Assembly (NCBI RefSeq): GCF_007752345.1
Contig: NZ_CP036299.1
Coordinates: forward strand, 62,001-126,000
Source: Planctopirus ephydatiae
Lineage (GTDB): Bacteria; Planctomycetota; Planctomycetia; Planctomycetales; Planctomycetaceae
Length of the DNA: 64,000 nucleotides
Direction: 5' to 3'
Shown here: one piece after another, positions 43,588 to 52,515 of the stretch
Position numbering within the stretch: the first letter of the stretch is position 1
How the letters are laid out: each line of letters begins with the position of its first letter
Made by a program: the position numbers and the translations under genes
Notes under the pieces: generated by a model
What the model saw: only the letters and a program-made list of their open reading frames with translations
Databases searched by the model: none
What the model was told of the DNA's origin: nothing

Positions 43588-44436
43588 CTAGGCGGCCCTT
43601 CGCTCGGAGTTTGCAGAAACTTCTGCAGCCGGTGGAAGTCCAAAAGTGACTGGCGATGCTCCAGCTGAATGCTCTATGACGAACTCGGGTGCGGGAGTAA
43701 AACTGCCTCGCGACAGATAGATCCGCGCCAGTTCGCCAATCGCTTTGAGAAAGTCGCTGGGCTTCAGTTTCGAGCCCGCCACTTCCTGCCACGAATCGAG
43801 TGGGAATTCGTAAAGTGCCTGCTGGCTTTGTGGCTTCAGATCGATCAGCCTCGAAATCACTTCGACATCGAAAATCCAGCGGGAAAGAAACGGACGGCTA
43901 AACGCCATCTGCATTTCTGGTGTCACTCGAAAGAGCTTGGCACCACACTGAGTGTCTCGAAGCGCAACTCCCAGAACCTGAGAAGCGACAGTGCTGAACA
44001 GCCGGCCGAGAACACGACGCTGGCGGTTGCGATCGATGTTCCGCCCCTGGAGTTTGAGGCGAGTTCCAATCACAAGTTCAATCTGAGGAAGCCTGTGGAG
44101 AACATCGATAAAGCTGGGAATCGCTCCCAGTGGAGTCGCCAGATCGGCATCCCAGTAACCGACGAAATCGACCGATGTTCGACAGGCGGCGAGCACACCT
44201 TGCCGGACAGCTTCGGCTTTTCCTCGATTCTGTGGGAGATCAAGCACCGAAATGCGGCCATTCGAGGCCGAGGCCATATCTTCCAGCAGCGTAATGGTTG
44301 CATCAGCACTGCCGTCGTTCACCATGAGTAGATGAACATCTGTCGATTTTCGAATGAACTGCAGAAACGCCAGAGGCTTCAGTCGCACCGCTTCATTGAA
44401 GCAAGGGATGACAATGGTCGTGGTGGAGTATGACAC
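43588..44436 (-). CDS. dolichyl-phosphate-sugar synthase-like glycosyltransferase family 2
   Basis: A 282-residue GT-A fold enzyme resembling polyprenyl/dolichyl-phosphate beta-glucosyltransferase. Motifs: IPCFNEAVRL, VNDGSAD, GYWDADLATPL (a DxD-type site with Asp residues) and QCGAKLFR. The last part (after about residue 200) resembles ALG5-type. The substrate is predicted to be a nucleotide sugar and undecaprenyl phosphate. It lies immediately upstream of the GT39 gene. The ATG start has no clear Shine-Dalgarno sequence. Confidence 0.88.
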   Translation of the reverse strand: MSYSTTTIVIPCFNEAVRLKPLAFLQFIRKSTDVHLLMVNDGSADATITLLEDMASASNGRISVLDLPQNRGKAEAVRQGVLAACRTSVDFVGYWDADLATPLGAIPSFIDVLHRLPQIELVIGTRLKLQGRNIDRNRQRRVLGRLFSTVASQVLGVALRDTQCGAKLFRVTPEMQMAFSRPFLSRWIFDVEVISRLIDLKPQSQQALYEFPLDSWQEVAGSKLKPSDFLKAIGELARIYLSRGSFTPAPEFVIEHSAGASPVTFGLPPAAEVSANSERRAA

Positions 44437-44648
44437 AGGTCATCCTTGACGGCTGAGTCGGATCAGATGAAAAGATATTGGCCAATACGGGGCGAATTCC
44501 CATGAATCAGGCCATTCTTGCCTGAAAGTACTTCGCTGTAGCAGAGAATGCCCCAAAGCTGCAAGATCAGGTTTTGCCGACATGTGCGGAAAAGTCAACG
44601 TCGGTCGTGGAAACACCAGGATTTCAGCCTGTGCGACTGACAAGCCGA

Positions 44649-45119
44649 TTAGCCCATAGCTTCCAGTGTACTGAGCGAGATTTCGGCGTCGTCCATCACC
44701 GGGAGCGTGCGGAGACCTTTCGGTTCGAGCCGCCACAAGCCAGCCGAACATGGTTCAAAAAACTGCCGGAACCAGAGCATGCTCTGCACGTTCGGCTGAG
44801 GATTGAGCAGATAGAACTGCACTTTGCGTTTTTCGAACCAGTCGAACAGCATGCCAAAGAAACCGCTGGGAATGTACTTCACAAAAGTCATATCCACCGC
44901 AATATCGCGATCGCGGTCGCGTTCGATAATCTGAGTCAGGCCTTCGCGCAAGAGAGCCAGATCGGCACCGTCCCAGATTTCCATATCGCCGATATGCAAT
45001 AAGGTATGCCCGGCATGCGGTTCAATTCGCATCCGCTTAAAGAATCGCTCAACCTTCATGGTGGCGTCTTCCGTCACGTTTATCGCCTTGTGTAAACGAT
45101 CGTTCGAGCGAGCAATCAT
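44649..45119 (-). CDS. STAS-domain-like protein
   Basis: A 156-residue protein whose C-terminal two-thirds resemble a STAS domain: strand GHTLLHIGDMEIWDGAD, helix LALLREGLTQIIERD, the central VDMTFVKYIPSGFFGMLFDWF (with Ser in the 'IxSGF' position where anti-anti-sigma factors are phosphorylated), and FYLLNPQPNVQSMLWF. The frame is open to 45329 but the ATG at 45119 has AGGA seven bases upstream. The N-terminal 45 residues are basic. A regulatory role is inferred from fold only; no anti-sigma or kinase gene is nearby. Confidence 0.65.
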   Translation of the reverse strand: MIARSNDRLHKAINVTEDATMKVERFFKRMRIEPHAGHTLLHIGDMEIWDGADLALLREGLTQIIERDRDRDIAVDMTFVKYIPSGFFGMLFDWFEKRKVQFYLLNPQPNVQSMLWFRQFFEPCSAGLWRLEPKGLRTLPVMDDAEISLSTLEAMG

Positions 45120-45477
45120 GGTTATTCCTGACAGCAAACGTTGGGCCGACACATCACAAGCTGCGATTTCACGTCGAATCGTGCGGCAATGTTTAACTTT
45201 AGCACTGGAATTGCCGCGTGCTGGAAATCTGCGAAAATGTCTGATGTTGTTTTTCAGGAACGCGATGTTGCTGAATGACAACAACTGCCGGTGAATCGAT
45301 CCCTCGTGCTCAATAGGTAAATACGTCACGATCCATCAAATCGTTGGCCACTGCGAAATCGACGCAGATCGCATAAGCTGTCGAACTGCGGCTCAAACTC
45401 AGGAAGTCGAGCCGCTCAGGATGGAGACTCTGATTCTGGCAGGGCGGACACGAGTTGGATCAGGCAGGGAATAAGTC
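45120..45477. other. divergent promoter region, 358 bases
   Basis: Between the STAS-like gene (minus) and the SNF2 gene (plus). The open frame upstream of the STAS-like start is not considered coding. No repeat is visible. Confidence 0.4.
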
Positions 45478-48096
45478 ATGACGCGCGGTCAACGACTGGC
45501 GGAAACAAATCCGGAATTTATCCACAGGCTGGCCAGTCTGACTCTGGAAGAGGCCCGGCAGATGCTGGGAACATCCGCCGAAGCTTTACTGAAAAGCGTT
45601 GAATCCGAGCCGTTTGACAGTGAGCAGGCTTATCTCGCGGATGGATTGTTCCGCGTGATGATTCCTCAACGAAAAAATGATGGCAAAGCTTCCCGCCGAA
45701 AGGTGGTCGTGGCTGTCCGGCCTGATCGCAGACAACCTTCCGGCCTGGCACTTTCCTGCACGGCGTGCAGCGATGGTTGTACGCATCAGGCATTAGCACT
45801 GCACTACCTTCTGACTTACAAAGTCGAGCTGGGGCTCATGCCCCCGACTGAAGAAGCGTTGCTGCAACTGGCACCGGAACCAAGTCCCGAAGAGTTGCTC
45901 AGTCAGGCGATTTCGGATCGTCGTGAGCGAGCCCGGCTGGAATCGATCGAGATTCGCCCCCTCGCCCCGGATGTTGTCTGGAGTGATTACCTGGTGACCA
46001 GCCGCAAAAGTGGGCGGAGCTATCGTGTCGCCCTTCGCGGGATGGAACCAGGAGAATCGTATTGCAGCTGCCCTGATTTTCGGGCCAATACGTTAGGCCT
46101 GTGTAAGCATCTGCTTCGAGTCCAGGAACATGTGAAGCGAACTTACTCAGCCGAAGCCCGGTCGAAGAAGTTTGTTCCGGAAGAGATTGCTGTCCATTTG
46201 ACGTATGGCGAGCAGGTCGAAGTTCGCTTGCTGATCCCTGAAAACTTACCAGTCGAGATTGCCCCGTTACTGGAGTTGTACCGTGATCGTGCGGTGGCCG
46301 ATTTGAGCCATCTGGTGCATACTCTCGCGAAGATTCGCATGGCTCAGGTGCCAGTGGTGATTTACCCGGATGCCGAAGAATTTCTGCAGCAGGAGTTTGA
46401 TCGCCGCAGGATGAAAGCGATGACGGAATCGTTAGGTCATGACGCAGAAAATCACCCCTGGCGGACGGAGCTGCTCACCACACCGTTACTGGGTTACCAG
46501 TTGGAAGGAGCCGCGTTTCTCGCCTGTGCAGGCCGCGCCATCCTCGCCGACGAAATGGGGCTGGGGAAAACGATTCAGGCTCTGGCCGCGATTGAGATTC
46601 TCTTTCGAGAACTGGATATCTCGAAGGTGCTCGTCGTTTGCCCGGCTTCTGTCAAATCGCAGTGGCGAAATGAAATTTTGAAGTTCACCACGCATTCCGT
46701 GCAACTGGTGGGTGGCTCGATAGAAACCCGTCACGAGCAATATGGGGCGGCGCCATTCACCATCTGCAATTACGAGCAGGTGCTGAAGGATCATGTCAGC
46801 ATTGCTGCCAAACGCTGGGATGTGGTGATTCTCGATGAAGGGCAGCGCATTCGTAATTGGGAAACCCGCACTGCCCAGGCCATCAAAAGTTTGCGATCTC
46901 GCTTTGCGTTTGTGCTGACGGGAACACCGCTGGAGAACAAACTCGACGACCTCTATTCGATCATGCAGTTCATTGATGATCGCCGCCTTTCGCCCGCCTT
47001 TCGATTCTTTCCCAGGCACCGCATGATCGATCAGAAGGGGCGGTTGGTCGGCTATCGCAATCTTGACGAACTGCGCGAGAGGCTGGCACCGGTCTTTCTG
47101 CGTAGAACAAGATCTCAGGTTCAACAGCAGTTGCCTCCCTGCACTGTCCATCAGGTGCTGATCGCCCCGACATCAGCACAAAGGCAGGTGCATGCCCGGC
47201 ATTTTGCCCAGGTATCGAGAATTGCCCGTAAGCCGCACCTCCATGAACTCGACCTGATGCTTTTGCGAAAAGAGCTGTTGTATTGCCGACTGGCGGCGAA
47301 CAGCCCGGAACTCGTCGATGATCAAATCGTGGGAGAATCATCGAAGCTTGACCGCCTGAGCGAGATGTTCGATGAGATGTTTGAAGGGCACTTTGAGAAA
47401 GCGATTGTCTTTTCCGAATGGACACGCATGCTCGATCTCATTGAACCATTACTCGACAGCCGCAATCTGCCGTATGTCAGGATCGATGGACAGGTCTCGC
47501 AGCGTGAACGGGCCGCATCTGTCTCGCAGTTTGAAGACGATCCCGGCACCCGCGTGCTGCTGGCCAGCAATGCAGCTGCGACGGGTCTCAATCTGCAGGC
47601 CGCCAGCATCGTGATCAATGTCGATCTTCCCTGGAACCCGGCAATTCTGGAGCAGCGCATCGCGCGGGCACATCGCATGGGGCAGGAAAAACCGGTTCAG
47701 GTCTATGTTCTCGTGACGGAAGAGACGTTTGAAGAGCGGTTGCTCAAGACACTGGAAGGGAAAGAACAACTCGCTCGTGCTGTGCTCGATGAAGGTGCCG
47801 AGATCAAGGAGGTCTGGCTGACCAGTAGCAGCGACAGTTTAAGGGCCGAATTGCAAGGCCTGCTGGAGCCCGATCCCGCGACGACCGGTGAACGACAGCC
47901 AGCGCTTCCCTCTGCTGGGATGCTCGTTGACCAGGCGACATCAGCCCAGGTGCACGCCATTCGCGACCGGTTGAAGCATTATCTGGAGCGCGATCCACAA
48001 GGCCGCTGGCAATTACGAATTCCTCTCGCCAGTGAAAACGCCCTGGATGAACTCGCGAAAACATTCCAGCAATGGGTGGGTGAAGCAGTTGATTAA
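45478..48096 (+). CDS. SNF2/Rad54-type helicase with SWIM zinc finger
   Basis: An 872-residue SNF2-type ATPase. A first Cys cluster (Cys94, Cys97, Cys101, His103) and a SWIM finger (Cys196-x-Cys198 and Cys209-x-His211) precede the two helicase domains. Walker A is DEMGLGKT (358-365); Walker B is DEGQ (453-456); motif III is TGTPLENKLDDLYS; and the C-terminal motifs ATGLNLQAASIVINVDLPWNP and QRIARAHRMGQ are intact. The family moves along duplex DNA and remodels protein-DNA complexes, in transcription recycling or repair. DEGQ in place of DEAQ/DEAH is a known variant. The gene stands alone; the downstream esterase-like gene is 185 bases away. The ATG has no strong ribosome site. Confidence 0.93.
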   Translation: MTRGQRLAETNPEFIHRLASLTLEEARQMLGTSAEALLKSVESEPFDSEQAYLADGLFRVMIPQRKNDGKASRRKVVVAVRPDRRQPSGLALSCTACSDGCTHQALALHYLLTYKVELGLMPPTEEALLQLAPEPSPEELLSQAISDRRERARLESIEIRPLAPDVVWSDYLVTSRKSGRSYRVALRGMEPGESYCSCPDFRANTLGLCKHLLRVQEHVKRTYSAEARSKKFVPEEIAVHLTYGEQVEVRLLIPENLPVEIAPLLELYRDRAVADLSHLVHTLAKIRMAQVPVVIYPDAEEFLQQEFDRRRMKAMTESLGHDAENHPWRTELLTTPLLGYQLEGAAFLACAGRAILADEMGLGKTIQALAAIEILFRELDISKVLVVCPASVKSQWRNEILKFTTHSVQLVGGSIETRHEQYGAAPFTICNYEQVLKDHVSIAAKRWDVVILDEGQRIRNWETRTAQAIKSLRSRFAFVLTGTPLENKLDDLYSIMQFIDDRRLSPAFRFFPRHRMIDQKGRLVGYRNLDELRERLAPVFLRRTRSQVQQQLPPCTVHQVLIAPTSAQRQVHARHFAQVSRIARKPHLHELDLMLLRKELLYCRLAANSPELVDDQIVGESSKLDRLSEMFDEMFEGHFEKAIVFSEWTRMLDLIEPLLDSRNLPYVRIDGQVSQRERAASVSQFEDDPGTRVLLASNAAATGLNLQAASIVINVDLPWNPAILEQRIARAHRMGQEKPVQVYVLVTEETFEERLLKTLEGKEQLARAVLDEGAEIKEVWLTSSSDSLRAELQGLLEPDPATTGERQPALPSAGMLVDQATSAQVHAIRDRLKHYLERDPQGRWQLRIPLASENALDELAKTFQQWVGEAVD

Positions 48097-48281
48097 CACC
48101 GTCGCTGACACGATCAGATGGTGATGAATATCACTGAGTTTCGAGTTGAAGAATCATCGCAATAAATACAGCCAGATCATTTGTCTTGTGAAAGCGAGGC
48201 ATTCCCCTCTTGCTTCATGACGTCTCAGACTTTCTTATAACAGTAGAAATTCACGTCAAAAACCTCAGCGAGAGACTTCTG

Positions 48282-49391
48282 ATGATGGGCCATCGATTCG
48301 CCAGACCTGCCTTGTTCCTCACGATCTTGCTCTTGATCAGTCATTCCATGACGGCGTACTCCCAGGAAACGGCAAAGCGCGCCAAGGGAGTCAATGATCT
48401 GCTGCCGGATCCTGATCCTCGACCAGCCGAGATGAACAGACCTGTGAAGGTCTTCATTCTCATGGGTCAGTCGAACATGCTCGAAATGGGGAAGGTTGCA
48501 GGTGATACCGATGGAACCCTTGAGCACGCTGTCAAACAGGAAGGGCTTTACCCCTTTCTCATCGACGATGCGGAGAAATGGAACACCCGCGCCGATGTGC
48601 GGAATGTCGCGGTGATGGGGAGTGGCGGGCCTGGCAAAACACAGTTTCGTATCAATGCATGGCTGACCGTTGGCAACAAAATCGGTGTCGAGCAGGGGAT
48701 CGGGCATCAGTTGGGGAATGCCCTCGATGAACCTGTGCTGCTTCTTAAGAGTGCCATCGGCAATCGAAGCCTCGGTTGGGATCTATTGCCTCCGGGTTCA
48801 AGTTCTTATGAATTTGTTGATCCGAAAGATGGCAAGACCTACATCTACGCAGGTTATGGTCAAAGCCCCGATCGCTGGGAAAAAGGGACCGAGCCCAAGG
48901 CAATCAACTGGAAAGCGGGTTTGCAGCTCGATGGCGATATCGCCCGCGCTAAAGAAGTTCTTAATGACCTGGGAAAGTATTATCCCGGGGCGAAAGAGTA
49001 TGAGATTGCAGGTTTCTTCTGGTGGCAGGGTGATAAAGACCGGTACAACGCCGGCCATGCCAGCCGCTATGAACAGAACCTGGTCAACCTGATTGCCACA
49101 CTTCGCAAAGAGTTTAATGCACCTCAGGCCAAGTTTGTTTGTGCTACCTTGGGCCAGACCGATCGTGACAATCCGACGGGGAATGAAAAGTATCTGCTGG
49201 AAGCTAAACTGGCCATCAGCGACCCGCAGAAACACCCCGAACTTCAAGGGACTGTCGCCACAGTCTACACGCACCCCTTGAGCATGGGAAGCAGTTCGAA
49301 TGCCCATTATGGCAACAACGCCAAAACCTATATGAACGTCGGTCTGGGCATGGGCGAAGCGATGGTGAAGCTGCTGAAAGAGCAGAAGTAG
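48282..49391 (+). CDS. sialate O-acetylesterase-like secreted protein
   Basis: A 369-residue exported protein of the SGNH-like carbohydrate esterase/sialate O-acetylesterase type. The signal peptide ends near residue 28. The nucleophile motif GQSNM has Ser64; a second motif WWQGDKD and the C-terminal AHYGNNAKTYMN carry candidate Asp and His. Such enzymes remove acetyl groups from sugars outside the cell. The frame reaches to 48210, but the ATG pair at 48282/48285 with GAGAG upstream is preferred. It is not part of a clear polysaccharide locus. Confidence 0.85.
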   Translation: MMGHRFARPALFLTILLLISHSMTAYSQETAKRAKGVNDLLPDPDPRPAEMNRPVKVFILMGQSNMLEMGKVAGDTDGTLEHAVKQEGLYPFLIDDAEKWNTRADVRNVAVMGSGGPGKTQFRINAWLTVGNKIGVEQGIGHQLGNALDEPVLLLKSAIGNRSLGWDLLPPGSSSYEFVDPKDGKTYIYAGYGQSPDRWEKGTEPKAINWKAGLQLDGDIARAKEVLNDLGKYYPGAKEYEIAGFFWWQGDKDRYNAGHASRYEQNLVNLIATLRKEFNAPQAKFVCATLGQTDRDNPTGNEKYLLEAKLAISDPQKHPELQGTVATVYTHPLSMGSSSNAHYGNNAKTYMNVGLGMGEAMVKLLKEQK

Positions 49392-49691
49392 TCATGAGTT
49401 TGCGGGCAGTCTCCCTCTGGAATCGACTGTTACTCGAGAAGCCGCGGATTGGGTGGGTTCAGATTTTATTTGACAGATCAGCAATCAACGCTATCATCAC
49501 GACGCAGCCAGCCCGTACCTCCTGAAGACCACTTTTTGCGAGACATTGATACTTAAAAATATTCTTAAAATTGATTGTAAAAAAGATCTGATGCTATTTC
49601 AAAACCGCACATTTTAAATGTGCGGTTTTTCCTTTTATTGAGGAGTGAAAGCAGTTTTTCATTCGTTACCAACAAGATAAAGGAATACAAA
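49392..49691. other. gene-free stretch with terminator
   Basis: Holds a strong bidirectional-type hairpin at 49601-49630 before an A+T-rich small gene. Otherwise nothing supported. Confidence 0.5.
49601..49630 (+). terminator. terminator after the esterase-like gene
   Basis: AAAACCGCACA pairs with TGTGCGGTTTT around a short A/T loop, then T residues. A/T-flanked arms make it work on either strand. Confidence 0.75.
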
Positions 49692-49916
49692 ATGGCGATT
49701 TCGATTTCTCCACATGCACTTCTCCGGCTCAAACAGCGATTCAACTGGGAGATTCCGGCTGTCTTGAAGTCATTGGAGAAAGAACTCCACTCCTTCTGGA
49801 ATCTGGGCCGAAATGGCAGATTCAAAATCTCCGCAACTTTGAACGGGAGGAAAATCGTATTCATTGTCGCCGAACAACAACTCGGCCAGAAAATCTGTAT
49901 TATTACTGTGTACTGA
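49692..49916 (+). CDS. small hypothetical protein, A+T-rich gene
   Basis: A 74-residue basic protein beginning MAISISPHALLRLKQRF and ending in beta-like strands FKISATLNGRKIVFIVAEQ and ICIITVY. The start HALxRLKQRF resembles short RelE-like or DUF4258 toxin-like proteins, but not firmly enough to name. No antitoxin partner is visible. AAAGGA lies seven bases before the ATG. Base composition is more A+T-rich than neighbours, and it is isolated between a terminator and a gap. Confidence 0.55.
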   Translation: MAISISPHALLRLKQRFNWEIPAVLKSLEKELHSFWNLGRNGRFKISATLNGRKIVFIVAEQQLGQKICIITVY

Positions 49917-50101
49917 TGTAGTTTCCGGAACTGTATGATTCGTTCATAAGGGATCCCTGATTGAATCCCAGCCTAAAAGTGCTATCTGGGCTGGCAGGAA
50001 TCATTGCTCCAACTCGCCCGGCTGGTCGAAACAGATATCCGTGGCTAGATATTAAAAATGAGCTCGTATGGCGAACTTGGGGACGATTTCAAAGCAGCTT
50101 T

Positions 50102-50983
50102 CTACGACTTGAGCAACTCGCTGCGAATCACTTCGAGAGCACGTTTTAAGAGTAACGTCTGGAAGCGGTAGCTGTTCCAGACAAGGGCAATGGTGCGTTG
50201 CGGGCGGTCTCCCTGAAGTGGGCGATAGGCACAGCGGCCTTCACGATCGAACGCCTTGCACATGTTCGGAATGAAACTCACACCCTGCCCCCGGTTGACA
50301 AGCTCCATAATGGTGGTCAGTTGAGCCAGGCGGCCGGTTTCCAGAGGTGTCGAGTCTTTCCGGCGGCAATACTGTGCGACGTGCTCCGTCAGGCAATGAG
50401 CTTCACCTAACAGCAGTAATGTCTCGCGATCAATCTCTTCAACAGGAACTTCTGTCAAGTGTGATAATCGATGCCCCGGAGGGACCGCCAGCCATAGCTC
50501 TTCATCAAATAACGGCTCGACTTCCAGATGCTCAATCCGTACCGGGAGAGCCACAATTGCCAGATCCCATTCACCAGCCTGAACCTTTTTGAGGCATTGC
50601 TCGGTGACATCTTCATGGATCTTGAGGGTCACCCGCGGCACCACTTCGCGGAACCGACTGACAATCTGCGGCAATAGATACGGCGCAATCGTCGGGATCG
50701 CACCAATGGTGAGCTGGCCTGTCTCGCCATCATCGGTGATCTCCCGCCGAGCCTGATCGACGAGCGAGATAATCTGCCCGGCCCGACTTTGCAGCAGCTT
50801 TCCTGATTCGGTGAGTTCAACACCTCGGCCCGAACGTTCAAAGAGGGGCTGCCCCAGTTCCTGTTCGAGCTTAATGATCTGCTGGCTGAGTGACGGCTGA
50901 GAAATGAAACATTCAGCGGCAGCCAGTGTGAAACTTTTGAGTTCAGCCGCCTTGAGAAAGTACCGCAACTGGTGAAGTTCCAT
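50102..50983 (-). CDS. oxyR: LysR-type regulator, OxyR-like
   Basis: A 293-residue LysR regulator resembling OxyR. The helix-turn-helix is at residues about 17-40 (SFTLAAAECFISQPSLSQQIIKLEQELG). The effector domain holds Cys197 and Cys206 (AHCLTEHVAQYC), matching the redox pair Cys199/Cys208 of E. coli OxyR in spacing and surroundings. Oxidised by hydrogen peroxide, OxyR activates catalase, peroxidase and related genes. ATG 50983 has GAAGG about nine bases upstream, so the frame's start at 51001 is not needed. No catalase or AhpC gene is adjacent, so targets must be distant. Confidence 0.88.
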   Translation of the reverse strand: MELHQLRYFLKAAELKSFTLAAAECFISQPSLSQQIIKLEQELGQPLFERSGRGVELTESGKLLQSRAGQIISLVDQARREITDDGETGQLTIGAIPTIAPYLLPQIVSRFREVVPRVTLKIHEDVTEQCLKKVQAGEWDLAIVALPVRIEHLEVEPLFDEELWLAVPPGHRLSHLTEVPVEEIDRETLLLLGEAHCLTEHVAQYCRRKDSTPLETGRLAQLTTIMELVNRGQGVSFIPNMCKAFDREGRCAYRPLQGDRPQRTIALVWNSYRFQTLLLKRALEVIRSELLKS

Positions 50984-51081
50984 CGAGCTGACCTTCCTCA
51001 CTTCTGGATTGACAGGTGATCGGCTTTCAAATGAGGAGACGGTTCATCAAGAGGATCTCAGCCATTCCCTGCTGACCTTCG

Positions 51082-51113
51082 TAAGAAAACAGGCGAGGGG
51101 TCACCTCGCCTGT
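51082..51113 (-). terminator. terminator after aceF
   Basis: Perfect 10-bp arms ACAGGCGAGG (51089-51098) and CCTCGCCTGT (51104-51113) around a 5-base loop; on the minus strand TTTCTT follows. It ends the aceE-aceF transcript. Confidence 0.75.
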
Positions 51114-51153
51114 GCGGAAACTATAGGCATCTGGCCAAGAGCAATCATTACGC

Positions 51154-52431
51154 TTAGCACTCGACCAGCAGTTTGAAGGCATCGCTGAGGAGACTGGTCA
51201 GTTTCACGACAAAGCGGGCGGCATCAGCCCCGTTGACCACGCGGTGATCGTAGGAGAGCGAGAGTGGCAGCATCAAGCGTTCTTTGACCTGCCCATCGAC
51301 CAGTTGCAACTGATGGAAGCTGCGGGACATACCGAGAATGGCCACTTCGGGGTAGTTCACGATCGGTGTGAAGGCCGTTCCGCCAATGCCACCCAAGTTG
51401 GTAATGGTGAATGTACCGCCCTGCATATCCTTGATTTCGAGCTTGCGATTGCGGGCTTTTTCGGCGATTTCGGTCAGCTCGGTCGCCAGTTGCAGAATCG
51501 ACTTCTTATCGACATCGCGAACCACCGGCACGACGAGGCCATTCGGAGTATCGACCGCAATACCGATGTTGTAATAGCTCTTGAGGATCACTTCCCCGCG
51601 AGACATATCGATGCTCGAATTGAAGTTCGGGAAGGCCTTGAGAGCGGCGACGGCGGCCTTCATGGCGACTGCCGTCATGGTGACTTTGGGGCCACCCTTA
51701 GCCACGGCTTCCTGGAATCGTTTGCGGGCTGATTCGGTTTCGGTGATGTCAGCGAGATCGTGCTGAGTCACATGAGGAATGAGTTGCCACGCTGCCGACA
51801 GGTTATTGGCACTGGTTTTCTGGAGCTTGGTGAGTGCCTGAGAAGTGATCGGGCCATACTGAGAAAAATCGGGGAGTGGCGGAGCAACGACGCCACCACC
51901 GCCGCCACCTTGCTGGGCAGCGTAGGCGCGAGCCACATCTTCCTGAGTGATACGACCACCCGGGCCAGTGCCACGCAGACGTTCGAGCTGCATTCCCAGT
52001 TCACGAGCCAGGCGACGAGTGGCCGGGCCGGCAGCAATGGGAATCTCGACAGTTGATCGAGTCGGTGCAGCTACGGCAGCAGGGGCTGGTGCGGCTTTCG
52101 CTGGTGCAGCAGGAGTGGCCTTCGCCGGTGCTGCTAGAGCACTGGAAGAGGCGGCTGGGGCTGCAGGCTTGGCCGATGTTCCGTTACTGGCTCCGGAGGC
52201 TTCGATGCTCAGAAGTAACTGACCGGTTTTGATCGTTTCGCCAGGTTTGACGTGGATCTTGCCGATCTTGCCCGCATGAGGGCAAGCCAGCTCCATGACA
52301 GCTTTATCGGTCTCCAGTTCCATGACGATCTTGCCGGCTTCGATGGTATCGCCAGCCGAGATCAGGATCTGTGCGATATCTGCACTGTCGATACCTTCCG
52401 CCAACTGAGGCAGCTTGAATTCAACACTCAT
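51154..52431 (-). CDS. aceF: pyruvate dehydrogenase E2 (dihydrolipoamide acetyltransferase)
   Basis: A 425-residue E2 component that carries acetyl groups on lipoyl-lysine and hands them to CoA. One lipoyl domain (Lys43 in ETDKAVME), an Ala/Pro-rich linker, a peripheral subunit-binding domain (about residues 125-160, ATRRLARELGMQLERLRGTG) and a catalytic domain with His396 (DHRVVNG) are seen. E. coli AceF has three lipoyl domains; one is normal in many bacteria. The start at 52431 has no visible Shine-Dalgarno sequence; the frame's TTG at 52455 is less likely. It follows aceE by 84 bases on the same strand. The E3 gene (lpd) is not in the window. Confidence 0.93.
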   Translation of the reverse strand: MSVEFKLPQLAEGIDSADIAQILISAGDTIEAGKIVMELETDKAVMELACPHAGKIGKIHVKPGETIKTGQLLLSIEASGASNGTSAKPAAPAASSSALAAPAKATPAAPAKAAPAPAAVAAPTRSTVEIPIAAGPATRRLARELGMQLERLRGTGPGGRITQEDVARAYAAQQGGGGGGVVAPPLPDFSQYGPITSQALTKLQKTSANNLSAAWQLIPHVTQHDLADITETESARKRFQEAVAKGGPKVTMTAVAMKAAVAALKAFPNFNSSIDMSRGEVILKSYYNIGIAVDTPNGLVVPVVRDVDKKSILQLATELTEIAEKARNRKLEIKDMQGGTFTITNLGGIGGTAFTPIVNYPEVAILGMSRSFHQLQLVDGQVKERLMLPLSLSYDHRVVNGADAARFVVKLTSLLSDAFKLLVEC

Positions 52432-52515
52432 GGAAGAGAACCCGCTTTCGCGCAATAGTCAGGAAAAAAGCTAATCGAGTTTACGTTACAGAAGACCGTT
52501 GATCAGGCGAAGAGT

